DNA from: Microbacterium album
GTDB lineage: Bacteria > Actinomycetota > Actinomycetes > Actinomycetales > Microbacteriaceae
Direction: 5' to 3'
DNA length: 64,000 bases
NCBI RefSeq assembly: GCF_014643695.1
Contig: NZ_BMJY01000003.1
Coordinates: forward strand, 62,001-126,000
Below, piece after piece: positions 1-11,016 of the stretch. The first letter of the stretch is position 1; the number at the start of each line of letters is the position of its first letter. A program made the translations under genes and the position numbers. The notes beneath the pieces were generated by a model. It had not been told where the DNA came from and made no database searches. It saw nothing but the letters and a program-made list of their open reading frames with translations.

Positions 1-1241
1 AACCCGCGCACGTCGGACAGCGCCTCCCGGAAGCGGGCGACGTCGTCGGCCGTCGAGTACACGTACGCGCTCGCACGGGTCGTGGCCGCCACGCCGAGCC
101 GGCGGTGCAGCGGCTGGGCACAGTGGTGCCCCGTGCGAACCGTGATCCCCCGCTCGTCCAGGAACTGCCCGACGTCGTGGGCGTGCACCCCGTCCACCGC
201 GAAGCTGACGAGCCCCGCCCGCTCGGCGCCCTCGCCCGGGCCGATGAGGCGCGTGCCGGGCACCGAGAGGACGGCGTCCACGAGCAGGCCTGCGAGCTCC
301 GCCTCGTGGGCGCGCACGGCCTCCATACCGGCATCGACGAGATGGTCGGCCGCGGCGCCGAAGCCGACCGCCTGTGTCACCGGCTGCGTCCCCGCCTCGA
401 ATCGCTGGGGCGCCGGGAGGAACTCGGCATCGTCGATCGTCACCGTCGTGATGGTCGACCCGCCCGTCCGCGCCGGCGGCAAGGCGTCCAGCAGCTCGGC
501 GCGTCCGTACAGCGCGCCGATCCCCGTCGGTCCGAGCATCTTGTGCGATGAGAAGGCCGCGAAATCGACGCCGAGGCCGGCCAGATCGACCGGGAGGTGC
601 GGCACGGACTGACACGCGTCGAGCACCGTGAGAGCCCCGACCGCGCGTGCTGTGGCGACCACCTCCGCGACGGGGGCGATGTAGCCCGTCACGTTCGACA
701 CGTGCGCGAACGCGACGACGCGCGTGCGCGGCGTGACGACGCGCGCCAGGTCGTCGACCGACCACACGCCCCGCTCATCCACCGGCACCGCGCGCAGCAC
801 CGCGCCCGTCCGGCGCGCGAGCCGCTGCCACGGGATGAGGTTGGCGTGGTGCTCGGCCTCCGTGACCACGATCTCGTCGCCCGCGGCGAGGGCCAGCTGC
901 GGGGCCCCGAGTCCGGCCGACGCGTCGGAAAGGCCGAGCGCGATCATGTTCAGCGCATCGGTGGCGTTCTCCGCGAAGACGATCTCGCGCTCCCCCGCGC
1001 CCACGAGCCGGGCGACGGACGTCCGTGCCGCCTCGAAGGCCCAGGTCGCCTCCCCCGTCGCCATGCTCGACCCGCGATGCACCGCGGCGTACTCGGTGCG
1101 GGCGAAGGCGTCCTCCGCATCGATCACGGAGTCCGGACGCTGCGAGGTCGCCGCCGAGTCCAGGTAGACCCGGTCGGCGTGATGCCGCAGGTACGGGTAC
1201 CGCTCGCGCCGGAAGGCATCCGAAACGGTGGACGTGTCCAT
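1..1241 (-). CDS. sufS: Cysteine desulfurase, SufS family (3' end cut by window edge)
   Basis: PLP-dependent class V aminotransferase that would release sulfur from L-cysteine for Fe-S cluster assembly in the cytoplasm. 413 codons are visible from the ATG; the C-terminal end lies outside the window. Seen: PLP-binding lysine in SSHKMLGPTGIGALYGR (about residue 234) and the SufS-type catalytic cysteine in RTGHHCAQP (about residue 374), which distinguishes it from the NifS/IscS-like enzyme at 39435-40601. The ATG is preceded by GAGGGAG at a good distance. No other suf gene is visible on this side, so the rest of the operon, if present, lies beyond position 1. Truncation is only the window edge, not a broken gene. 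Confidence 0.9.
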   Translation of the reverse strand, partial: MDTSTVSDAFRRERYPYLRHHADRVYLDSAATSQRPDSVIDAEDAFARTEYAAVHRGSSMATGEATWAFEAARTSVARLVGAGEREIVFAENATDALNMIALGLSDASAGLGAPQLALAAGDEIVVTEAEHHANLIPWQRLARRTGAVLRAVPVDERGVWSVDDLARVVTPRTRVVAFAHVSNVTGYIAPVAEVVATARAVGALTVLDACQSVPHLPVDLAGLGVDFAAFSSHKMLGPTGIGALYGRAELLDALPPARTGGSTITTVTIDDAEFLPAPQRFEAGTQPVTQAVGFGAAADHLVDAGMEAVRAHEAELAGLLVDAVLSVPGTRLIGPGEGAERAGLVSFAVDGVHAHDVGQFLDERGITVRTGHHCAQPLHRRLGVAATTRASAYVYSTADDVARFREALSDVRG

Positions 1242-1375
1242 GCGAGCTCCCTCTTCGACGTACGTTCTCGTGCCGGCGCGGACGTGCTGGGGCGACGCGA
1301 ACGCCGTCTTCCAGTCTCCCCCATTCGCGGGCTCCCGGCGCCGCGCGGGCGACGGATCCCCCATGCGTGCCCACC

Positions 1376-1855
1376 TCAGCGACGCGCGAAGGCGATCGGT
1401 TCCTCCAGGAAGGGCGACCACGCCTCGCGCAGCGGCGCCGGCAGCCGAGCGGGACGACCCGTCGCCCTGTCCACGAGGACGACGACGGTGGAGGCGCGGG
1501 CGTACACCACCTGCGGCTCGGCTCCCGCCGGGCTGAGCACCTCGTAGCAGACCTCGGCGCTCGAGCCGCCGAGCCGTCCGATCCAGAGCTGCACGTCGAG
1601 CGGCTCGTGGCCGTACGGCACGGGCCGGAGATACTCGATCTCCTGACGTGCGATGAGCGTCGCGAGCGAGCCCGCGCCCTCGAGCACGTCGGAGCCGAAG
1701 ACCGCCGTGGGCGCCGCCTCCGCCGAATCCTCGGGTACCCAGAAGGCGCGGACCCGCGCCTCCTCCAGCAGCTTCAGCATCGACGTGTTGTTGACATGCC
1801 CCAGCGCATCCAGATCTCCCCATCGGCGGTGAACGGGAACATGCACGCGGGCCAT
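1376..1855 (-). CDS. Acyl-CoA thioesterase, hotdog fold (4HBT/YbgC-like)
   Basis: 159-residue single-domain hotdog protein, the usual size for this family. The N-terminal WGDLDALGHVNNTSML segment matches the 4-hydroxybenzoyl-CoA thioesterase signature, with the catalytic Asp and the D-x-x-G-H-V-N stretch. It probably hydrolyses acyl-CoA thioesters in the cytoplasm; substrate cannot be read from sequence. The open frame extends far upstream, but the ATG at 1855 was chosen because it begins directly before the conserved domain and is preceded by GAGAGGA. It is a single gene, divergent from the betaine transporter operon across a 426-bp gap. Confidence 0.85.
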   Translation of the reverse strand: MARVHVPVHRRWGDLDALGHVNNTSMLKLLEEARVRAFWVPEDSAEAAPTAVFGSDVLEGAGSLATLIARQEIEYLRPVPYGHEPLDVQLWIGRLGGSSAEVCYEVLSPAGAEPQVVYARASTVVVLVDRATGRPARLPAPLREAWSPFLEEPIAFARR

Positions 1856-2281
1856 GGCGTCCTCTCGTCGTCGGGTTTCGTCCCGATTCTGGTGGTTTCT
1901 GTCACGATCCGATAACGACCAGGGCGGGTTCCAGTGCCCCTCCCGTGCGTCTCCTCGCCCCGGATCGACGCGGATCTGGCGGCGGAAGCCTGCCGGTGAC
2001 TCGGCCAGAGGCGGCGGACGCGACGTTGCTAGCCTAGGCGAGGCCTCCGGTGGAGCGCGGGCAACTGCGCCGCAGAGGCCGATGCGAGCCCGGGTGACGC
2101 GTGCGACGCGACCGGGGCCCGCGCCCAAACCAGGCCCGCGGATACCGCCCCCACGGCATCCGTATGGCCGACGATCGTCGTCGACCCGACGGCCGCACCC
2201 CGTGTGGCACGCATCGTCTGCCCGGACCGTAACCGATCACCGATCGCGCGACACCCGTCGTGCCACTCGGCAGAGGAGAAC
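1856..2281. other. 426-bp divergent intergenic region, possible long leader of the betaine operon
   Basis: No convincing gene. On the plus strand a -10-like TAGCCT lies at 2030-2035, inside a GCCTAGGC palindrome; a start there would give a 5' leader of about 240 nt before the ABC transporter gene. The stretch about 2040-2130 is rich in short complementary GC segments and could fold. I could not match it to a riboswitch family by eye. On the minus strand the thioesterase promoter must lie close to 1890-1930, where TTATCGGAT-like sequence occurs. Confidence 0.4.
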
Positions 2282-3597
<1,316 letters not shown>

Positions 3598-3598
<1 letters not shown>

Positions 3599-4563
3599 TG
3601 GAGCTCCTCCGCATTCCGGTCGGCGCGTGGGTCGCCGGCGGTATCGACTGGATCAAGACCAATCTCGACTGGCTGCTCGATCTCGTGAGCGTCGCCATGC
3701 GCTGGCTCATCGACAGCCTGACCGACGTCCTCCTCGCTGTCCCGGCCCCCGCCCTGATCCTCGTGGCCGCACTGCTCGGCTGGGCGATCCGCTCGTGGCA
3801 GCTCGCGGTCGGCACCGCCGTGACCTTCCTGCTGATCGTCGCGATGGACCAGTGGGAGACGTCCATGCAGACGCTCGCGCTCGTGCTGATCGCGACGCTG
3901 CTCGCGATCGCCCTCGCGATCCCCCTGGGCATCCTCGCGGCCCGCAACCAGGCCGTGAGCTCGTTCCTGCGCCCGATCCTGGACTTCATGCAGACGATGC
4001 CCGCCTTCGTCTACCTGATCCCCGCGGTGACGTTCTTCAGCATCGGCGTCGTCCCGGGGCTGTTCTCCACCATCATCTTCGCGCTCCCGCCGGGTGTGCG
4101 CTTCACCGAGCTCGGGATCCGCGGCGTCGACCGTGAGACGGTCGAGGCGGGCCACGCGTTCGGCGCGACGTCACGCCAGATCCTCCGCGGCATCCAGCTG
4201 CCGCTCGCGACGCCCACGATCATGGCGGGCATCAACCAGGTCATCATGCTCGCCCTGTCGATGGCGGTCGTCGCCGGCATCGTGGGCGCCGACGGCCTCG
4301 GCAAGGAGGTCGTCTCCTCCATCTCGACGCTGAACCTCGCGAAGGGCGTCGAGGCGGGCCTGAGCGTCGTGATCCTCGCGGTGTTCCTCGACCGTGTGAC
4401 GGCCGCGCTCGGCAACCCGGGCGACTACCCGCGCTCGCTCCGCGCTGCGCTCGCCCGGCGCCGCGACGCGTCCGGCCCCGCGTCCGATCCGGCGTCCGGC
4501 GCCGGTGGCGAGACGACGGATCCGGCGACCGCCGACCCCGCGGGAGCGACCCGCGCCCTCTGA
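3598..4563 (+). CDS. proW: Glycine betaine/proline ABC transporter permease
   Basis: 321-residue inner-membrane permease of the BPD_transp_1 superfamily. Several hydrophobic segments are visible between residues 40 and 270, with the EAA-type loop around GHAFGATSRQILRGIQLPLATPTI that docks to the ATPase. The start is either ATG 3598 or the in-frame GTG 3595; the Shine-Dalgarno GGAAAGGAG at 3581-3589 fits the ATG slightly better. The C-terminal 40 residues are low-complexity and rich in Asp, Ala and Pro. Middle gene of the proVWX-like operon. Confidence 0.93.
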
Positions 4564-4633
4564 CCTCCGCGCCCCTCGGCGCGAAGTGATCCCCAAAGCC
4601 CGCGACACAGCACGCGGGAAGAAAGGAAGCACC

Positions 4634-5539
4634 ATGCACAAGCGACACCTGATCGGGGCGATCGCCCTCGGAGCGACCGCGAGCCTCGCGCTCGCCGGCT
4701 GCGCGACCGACGGCGGCGCCGGACAGTCCGGCGACGGCGACGGCGACAAGGGCACGATCACGCTCGGTTTCATCCCCTCGTGGACGGACGGGCTCAGCAC
4801 CGCGTACCTGCTCGAGGACCAGCTCACGAAGCTCGGCTACACGGTCGAGATGGAGGAGCTCACGGACGCCGCGCCGCTCTACACCGCGCTCGCCAATGGC
4901 GACATCGACGTGTACCCCTCGGCGTGGCCGGAGGTGACGCACGCGGAGTACATGGAGCGATACGGCGACACCATCGAGGACATCGGGGCGTACTACGACA
5001 ACGCCAAGCTCACGATCGCGGTCCCGAGCTACACCGACATCGACTCCATCGCGGAGCTGGCGGACGATCCCACCCGCTTCGGCGGCGAGATCATCGGCAT
5101 CGAGCCGGGCGCCGGACTCACCGGCGTGACCGAGAACTCCATGATCCCGACCTACGAGCTCGAGGACGACTTCACGCTCATCACCTCGTCGACCGCGACG
5201 ATGCTCACCGCGCTGCAGAACGCGATCGCGGCCGAGGAGGACATCGTCGTCACGCTCTGGCGCCCCTTCTGGGCCAACAGCGCGTTCGACGTGAAGGACC
5301 TGGAGGACCCGCTCGGCGCCATGGGCGAGCCCGAGTCGCTGCACTTCCTCGGCAAGCAGGGCTTCGCGGAGGAGTTCCCGGACGCCGCGGAGCTGATCGC
5401 GAACATCCACCTCGACGACGAGCAGTACGGCGCGCTCGAGGACCTCGTCGTGAACGAGTACGGCGAGGGTCGCGAGGCCGAGGCGATCCAGGCGTGGCTC
5501 GAGCAGCACCCGGACGCATTCGAGGGCCTGCTCCCGTAA
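4634..5539 (+). CDS. proX: Glycine betaine ABC transporter substrate-binding lipoprotein
   Basis: 301-residue lipoprotein with a Sec signal and lipobox LALAGC, followed by an acidic Gly/Asp linker. The mature domain (OpuAC family) binds quaternary ammonium compounds; conserved Trp/Tyr-rich stretches such as SAWPEVTHAEYMERYG and TLWRPFWANSAF fit the aromatic cage. ATG 4634 is preceded by GAAAGGAAG; an upstream in-frame start would remove the signal peptide from the N-terminus. Third gene of the operon, 70 bp after proW, and followed by a strong terminator. Confidence 0.92.
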   Translation: MHKRHLIGAIALGATASLALAGCATDGGAGQSGDGDGDKGTITLGFIPSWTDGLSTAYLLEDQLTKLGYTVEMEELTDAAPLYTALANGDIDVYPSAWPEVTHAEYMERYGDTIEDIGAYYDNAKLTIAVPSYTDIDSIAELADDPTRFGGEIIGIEPGAGLTGVTENSMIPTYELEDDFTLITSSTATMLTALQNAIAAEEDIVVTLWRPFWANSAFDVKDLEDPLGAMGEPESLHFLGKQGFAEEFPDAAELIANIHLDDEQYGALEDLVVNEYGEGREAEAIQAWLEQHPDAFEGLLP

Positions 5540-5555
5540 GGAGCGTCACCCACAC

Positions 5556-5585
5556 GGAAGGCCGCCCCGATCGGGGCGGCCTTCC
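5556..5585. terminator. Perfect 15-bp inverted repeat, bidirectional terminator
   Basis: GGAAGGCCGCCCCGA is followed directly by its exact reverse complement. It lies 16 bp after the proX stop and 24 bp after the ettA stop on the other strand, so it can end transcription of both convergent units. Confidence 0.85.
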
Positions 5586-5609
5586 TGCGTCGTGCTCGGT
5601 CTGCGCGGC

Positions 5610-7292
<1,683 letters not shown>

Positions 7293-7348
7293 TTGGCTCC
7301 CAGTCTAGAGCGCGGCGCGGTTCCGCCGCGGGGCGGGCGGTGAAGAGG

Positions 7349-7861
7349 TCACCAGTCGATGGGGCGCGTGTTGCCCAGGAGGCAGAGGGTGCCGTTCTCG
7401 AGGGCGCCGAGCACGCGCGTCACGGCCTCGCCGATGTCGGGGCCCACCTGACCGACAAGGCACTCTCCCTTCCACAGCACGGAGAACTGCATGGACTCGG
7501 CGGGGTTTCCGACCGTCGACGTGTCCTCGGTCACCTGCATGTCGGCCTTGTCGAACCCGGCCTCCACGAGCGCGTCGATGTACGCGCGCCCCTCGGCCCG
7601 GTGCTCCGACGCCCACACGCGCTCGGTGACCTCGGTGAAGATCGGAAGGTTGTCGGTCGCTGTGCCGTCGGGCACGAGCGCGACGGGGGGCTCGTGCGTA
7701 GGGGCGGGGTCCGGGGCCGACGCGGGCGGCTCGGCGGTCGGCGTGGGCGCCGGCTCGGGGACGCAGCCCGCGAGCACCGTCACGAGCGCGAGCACCCCGA
7801 GCAGGAGCGGTGCTCCTCGGCGGCGGACGAGTCGCATCCGGGCGTCGAGTCGCTGGGTCAC
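7349..7861 (-). CDS. Small secreted lipoprotein of unknown function
   Basis: 170-residue protein with basic n-region, hydrophobic core and lipobox VTVLAGC, then a Pro/Thr/Ala-rich linker of about 35 residues. The C-terminal domain has two cysteines (GECLVG and GTLCLLG) that could form a disulfide. It resembles actinobacterial DUF6993-type lipoproteins; function unknown. The GTG at 7861 sits 7 nt after TAGACT (7869-7874), which suggests a leaderless mRNA; an alternative ATG lies eight codons in (MRLVRRR). The 14-bp tandem repeats at 7921-7969 lie just upstream. Confidence 0.75.
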   Translation of the reverse strand: MTQRLDARMRLVRRRGAPLLLGVLALVTVLAGCVPEPAPTPTAEPPASAPDPAPTHEPPVALVPDGTATDNLPIFTEVTERVWASEHRAEGRAYIDALVEAGFDKADMQVTEDTSTVGNPAESMQFSVLWKGECLVGQVGPDIGEAVTRVLGALENGTLCLLGNTRPIDW

Positions 7862-7868
7862 GCTGCCG

Positions 7869-7874
7869 AGTCTA
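7869..7874 (-). promoter_or_regulatory. -10 hexamer TAGACT of lipoprotein gene
   Basis: TAGACT is followed by 7 nt and the GTG start, leaving no room for a Shine-Dalgarno; leaderless start inferred. Confidence 0.55.
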
Positions 7875-7920
7875 CGGCGTCGGCCTCACGCGCCCGGCGC
7901 CCGAACCGAGCCCGGCGAGC

Positions 7921-7970
7921 TCAGAACCCGACCCTCAGAACCCGACCCTCAAAACCCGACCCTCAGAACG
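7921..7970. repeat. 14-bp tandem repeat, about 3.5 copies, overlapping the ssb stop codon
   Basis: Unit TCAGAACCCGACCC (plus strand) at 7921, 7935 and 7949 (one substitution), then a half copy at 7963-7969 that is the ssb 3' end. Every copy begins with TCA, the complement of a TGA stop. The array lies between ssb and the lipoprotein promoter. Confidence 0.85.
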
Positions 7971-8442
7971 GGGTGTCGCCGTGATCGTCCGGATCGCCGG
8001 GAGCGGACGTCGCGGCGGGCGCCCAGGCGTCATCCCCGGAGGAGGGCCCGGCCGCGTCCTGCGGTGCGGAATCGCCCGGCGCCACGGCGCCGCGCCGCGT
8101 GAAGGCGGAGGTGCCGAACCGCAGGTCGTGCCCCAGGGCGTCGGCGTCGATCTCCGCCTCCATGCCCTTCCGGCCGTCGCGCTCCCACGCCCGCAACCGC
8201 AGACGGCCGGTCACGACCACGCGCTGGCCCTTCCGCAGCGACGCGTGCGCGTTCTCGGCGAGCGCGCGGAACGCGGACACCGAGTACCAGTTCGTCGCGC
8301 CCTCGACCCACTGTCCCGAGTCGCGATCGAAGCGGCGCTGCGAGCTGGCGAGCCGGAAGCGCGTCACGGGCACTCCCGTGTTCGTGGTCTGGTGCAGCGG
8401 GTCGGTCGCGATGTTGCCGGTGATCGTGATGATGTCGCTCAT
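7963..8442 (-). CDS. ssb: Single-stranded DNA-binding protein
   Basis: 159-residue OB-fold SSB. The N-terminal MSDIITITGNIATDPLHQTT and the VVVTGRLRLRAWERDGRKG segment match the family; the tail is disordered, acidic and ends in DDHGDTPF, the protein-interaction tip. It is shorter and less Gly-rich than the main replicative SSB of many actinobacteria, so it could be the accessory paralogue. ATG preceded by AAGGGACGAG. The stop codon is embedded in the tandem repeat array described separately. Confidence 0.9.
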   Translation of the reverse strand: MSDIITITGNIATDPLHQTTNTGVPVTRFRLASSQRRFDRDSGQWVEGATNWYSVSAFRALAENAHASLRKGQRVVVTGRLRLRAWERDGRKGMEAEIDADALGHDLRFGTSAFTRRGAVAPGDSAPQDAAGPSSGDDAWAPAATSAPGDPDDHGDTPF

Positions 8443-8595
8443 GCTCGTCCCTTCGGCGCCGGGGCCCCTCCCCGGCGGGGCCGTCGCCGACGGCCTCGCT
8501 CCGAGCGTGGCCCGGACGGACCGCCCGCGGAGCGGCAGGCGCCGTGTGCCGGGACGGATCGCCCGGATGCGCCGCCTGTGGACGAGAGGAGCCCG
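8443..8595. other. 153-bp intergenic region between ssb and msrA
   Basis: Holds the ssb ribosome site and presumably its promoter. No gene, tRNA or clear hairpin terminator seen. Confidence 0.4.
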
Positions 8596-9138
8596 CTACG
8601 CGGCGTACTCGGCGAAGCGCGCGCGGACCTTGTTGACCTTCGGCACGGCGACGGCCAGGCAGTAGCCCTGGGTGGGGTTCTTCGCGAAGAAGTCCTGGTG
8701 GTGATCCTCCGCCTCGAAGAACTCGCCGAGCGGCTCGATCCGGGTCACGATCGTGCCCTCGACATCGCCGAGCGGTGCGTCCCACAGTTCGGACGCCCGC
8801 TCTCGCGCCCGCTCGAAGAGCTCGCGCTGGGCGTCGTCCGCCGGGAACATGGCCGAGCGGTACTGCGTGCCCACGTCGTGGCCCTGGTGGTCGAGCTGAC
8901 GCGGATCGTGCATCGTGAAGAACGCATCAAGGATCACGTCCGGCGCGATGAGCTCGGGATCGAACGTCACCTTGACCGCCTCCGCGTGCCCCGTGGCCCC
9001 CGTGCACACCTGCTCGTAGGTGGGGTTCGGGGTGTCACCGCCCGTGTAGCCCGAGACGACCTCCTCGACGCCGCGCAACGCGCGGTACGCCGCATCCAGG
9101 CACCAGAAGCACCCGCCTGCCAGTACGAACGTCTCCAT
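8596..9138 (-). CDS. msrA: Peptide-methionine (S)-S-oxide reductase
   Basis: 180-residue cytoplasmic repair enzyme that reduces the S-epimer of methionine sulfoxide. Seen: GGCFWC with catalytic Cys10, then SGYTGGDTPNPTYEQVCTGATGHAE characteristic region split over residues 30-55, and EAEDHHQDF near the C-terminus. Length fits the single-domain MsrA family (no fused MsrB). The ATG at 9138 is preceded by AAGGAG at 7 nt; the longer open frame upstream lacks homologous residues. Confidence 0.94.
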   Translation of the reverse strand: METFVLAGGCFWCLDAAYRALRGVEEVVSGYTGGDTPNPTYEQVCTGATGHAEAVKVTFDPELIAPDVILDAFFTMHDPRQLDHQGHDVGTQYRSAMFPADDAQRELFERARERASELWDAPLGDVEGTIVTRIEPLGEFFEAEDHHQDFFAKNPTQGYCLAVAVPKVNKVRARFAEYAA

Positions 9139-9250
9139 GTCCCACTCCTTCGTTCTCGTGCCGCGACGGAACTCCACGCTACGCGCCCAGGACGGCGGCG
9201 GCGCGGATGTCCGGACCCCCTCGTAACCTCGCGGGCAGAGAGGAGTCGTC

Positions 9251-9517
9251 ATGCACAACACCGCCACCGCCGCCCGCGTTCCCGCCGTTCCCGTCGCCGC
9301 CCCCGCGATCCGCGGCCGCGAGACGCTGCTCCGCGCCGGCGCCGCACTCTGGCGCGTCGTCGCCCCGGACGCGCGCGTCCTCGGTCACCTGCGACGCGTC
9401 GAGCACCCCCTGGGCGAGCGCTTCCGCGCGGAGCGGCTCCACGTCGCCTCGGGACGCTTCATCGCGGTCGGCGAGTTCTGGACCGCCGACGAGGCGGTGG
9501 CCGCCCTGCGCTCGTGA
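9251..9517 (+). CDS. Small hypothetical protein (88 aa)
   Basis: Not recognised. 88 residues, basic and Ala-rich N-terminus, then a compact segment with VLGHLRRVEHPLGERFRAERL and RFIAVGEFWTADEAVAAL, which looks like a small folded alpha/beta domain. No signal peptide or membrane segment. Supported as a gene by GAGAGGAG ahead of the ATG and by its position between divergent and convergent neighbours with no overlap. It is divergent from msrA and convergent with the MocR-type gene, 7 bp away. Confidence 0.6.
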   Translation: MHNTATAARVPAVPVAAPAIRGRETLLRAGAALWRVVAPDARVLGHLRRVEHPLGERFRAERLHVASGRFIAVGEFWTADEAVAALRS

Positions 9518-9524
9518 GGCTCCG

Positions 9525-10955
9525 TCACACCACGGCGTCGAGGGCGGCCGCCTCCGCCGACTCGACCGGTTGGCCGGCGACCTCGCGCCACGCCTCGGCC
9601 AGGAGCAGCGCGGCCCGATCGAGCACGGCGGCGGGCGCGGTGAACGGCACCCGCAGATGACGCTCGTGCCCGCCCCCGACCGAGAATCGCGGCCCGGCCG
9701 AGAGAAGGAGGCCATGCCGCCGCGCCGCGAGGGTCAGCGCCGAGCTGCGAGGCGCACCCAGGCCGATCCAGAGCGCAACGCCTCCCCCCACGTCGGGCAG
9801 GTCCCACTCGGGCACCTCGCGCCGGAGCGTGCGCAGGAGCACGTCATGCCCTTCCCGCAGCAGCGCGGCTCGCTGGCGCAGGATCTCCGGCATCGCGGGC
9901 AGCAGGCGCTCCGCCACCGCCTGCTCGAACTCGGGTGTGCCGAGGTCACTGCTCGGACGTGCGACCGTCAGGCGCTGCACGAGATCCCGGCCGGCCCGGA
10001 TCCATCCGACTCGCAGCCCTCCCCACACCGTCTTGCCGAGGGAGCCGAGCGTCACGGCCTCCTCCGCCCCGGCGCTCGCGGCGAACGGCAGGGGCGAAGG
10101 AGCCGCGTCGAACCCCAGCTCCGCGGTGGTCTCGTCGACCACGAGGACCGAACCGATCGACCGGGCCAGTTCGGCGAGGCGCGTACGGGTCTGTGCGGGC
10201 ATGCACTCGCCCGTCGGGTTGTGGAAATCGGGCATCAGGTAGACGACGCTCGGACGCGCACGCAGGATCGCATGCTCCGCCCGCTCGAGATCCCAGCCCT
10301 GGCCCACGACCACCGGAACACCCACCAGGCGCGCCCCCTCGCGGGCGAAGGCCTCGGCGGCGTGGGGATAGGTCGGGGTCTCGAGCACGACGCGGTCTCC
10401 GCGCGCGACGACGAGCGTGGCGATGAGCGAGATCGCGCTCTGCGCGCCGTTCGTGACCAGGATCTGCGCGGGTTCGGTGGGCAGCCCGCGCTCGGTGTAG
10501 CGGCGCGCGATCGCCTCGCGCAGGGAACGACGCCCCCTGACGTCGTACCCGGGACGCGCGACGAAGGCGGGCGCCTCGGTCGCCGCGTCGGCGTAGACGG
10601 CGGCGAGCCCCGGCCATGCCGCGGGGCTCGCCTGCTGCAGATCGATGCCCTCGCCTCCCGTCGCCCGCCCCAGGTCCCGTCTGCCCAGGGGCAACGTCAC
10701 GCTCCCCGAGCCGCGCACGCTCTCGATGTGCCCCGTGGCGCGCAGGCTGCGATACGCGGCGGCGACCGTGGTGCGACTCACTCCCAGACGGGCCGCCAGC
10801 TCTCGTTCGGCGGGCAGCGCGGTGCGCGGCGCGATGCGGTTGTCGAGGCACAGCAAGCGCACCGCGTCGGCGAGCGCCTCGTACGCGGGCTCGCGCGTTC
10901 GCCAGGGGCCGAGATGCGCGACGAGCGCGCGGGCGGACAGGCGGGAGTCGATCAT
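9525..10955 (-). CDS. MocR-type regulator (GntR HTH fused to class I aminotransferase), YczR-like
   Basis: 476-residue fusion: winged helix-turn-helix of the GntR family at residues about 25-90 (AERELAARLGVSRTTVAAAYRSL) and a PLP-fold aminotransferase domain from about 110 to the end, with the PLP lysine in LGSLGKTVWGG. Such proteins are transcription factors that sense PLP or an amino-compound. It lies back-to-back with a YczE-family membrane protein, the arrangement described for the YczR subgroup, so I infer it controls that gene and itself. No strong Shine-Dalgarno precedes the ATG. Confidence 0.85.
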   Translation of the reverse strand: MIDSRLSARALVAHLGPWRTREPAYEALADAVRLLCLDNRIAPRTALPAERELAARLGVSRTTVAAAYRSLRATGHIESVRGSGSVTLPLGRRDLGRATGGEGIDLQQASPAAWPGLAAVYADAATEAPAFVARPGYDVRGRRSLREAIARRYTERGLPTEPAQILVTNGAQSAISLIATLVVARGDRVVLETPTYPHAAEAFAREGARLVGVPVVVGQGWDLERAEHAILRARPSVVYLMPDFHNPTGECMPAQTRTRLAELARSIGSVLVVDETTAELGFDAAPSPLPFAASAGAEEAVTLGSLGKTVWGGLRVGWIRAGRDLVQRLTVARPSSDLGTPEFEQAVAERLLPAMPEILRQRAALLREGHDVLLRTLRREVPEWDLPDVGGGVALWIGLGAPRSSALTLAARRHGLLLSAGPRFSVGGGHERHLRVPFTAPAAVLDRAALLLAEAWREVAGQPVESAEAAALDAVV

Positions 10956-10971
10956 CGAGCCACCGTAGCGC

Positions 10972-10998
10972 GATTGGCTCCTTTACCCAAGGCCAATC
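10972..10998. promoter_or_regulatory. Inverted repeat GATTGGC-N13-GCCAATC, putative YczR operator
   Basis: Exact 7-bp arms at 10972-10978 and 10992-10998 in the 61-bp gap between the divergent MocR-type and yczE genes. Both promoters must lie here, so a regulator bound at this site could affect both. Confidence 0.55.
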
Positions 10999-11016
10999 TT
11001 CCGGTGGACTGTTCCC

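Noticed and set aside
1..1241. SufS as a truncated pseudogene
   Set aside because: The frame is intact to the window edge; only the sequence end removes the C-terminus.
1990..2281. c-di-AMP, glycine, cobalamin or TPP riboswitch before proV
   Set aside because: None of the conserved boxes for these classes could be matched by eye; left as an untested possibility.
7921..7970. CRISPR-like array
   Set aside because: Units are directly abutting 14-mers without spacers; a simple tandem repeat.
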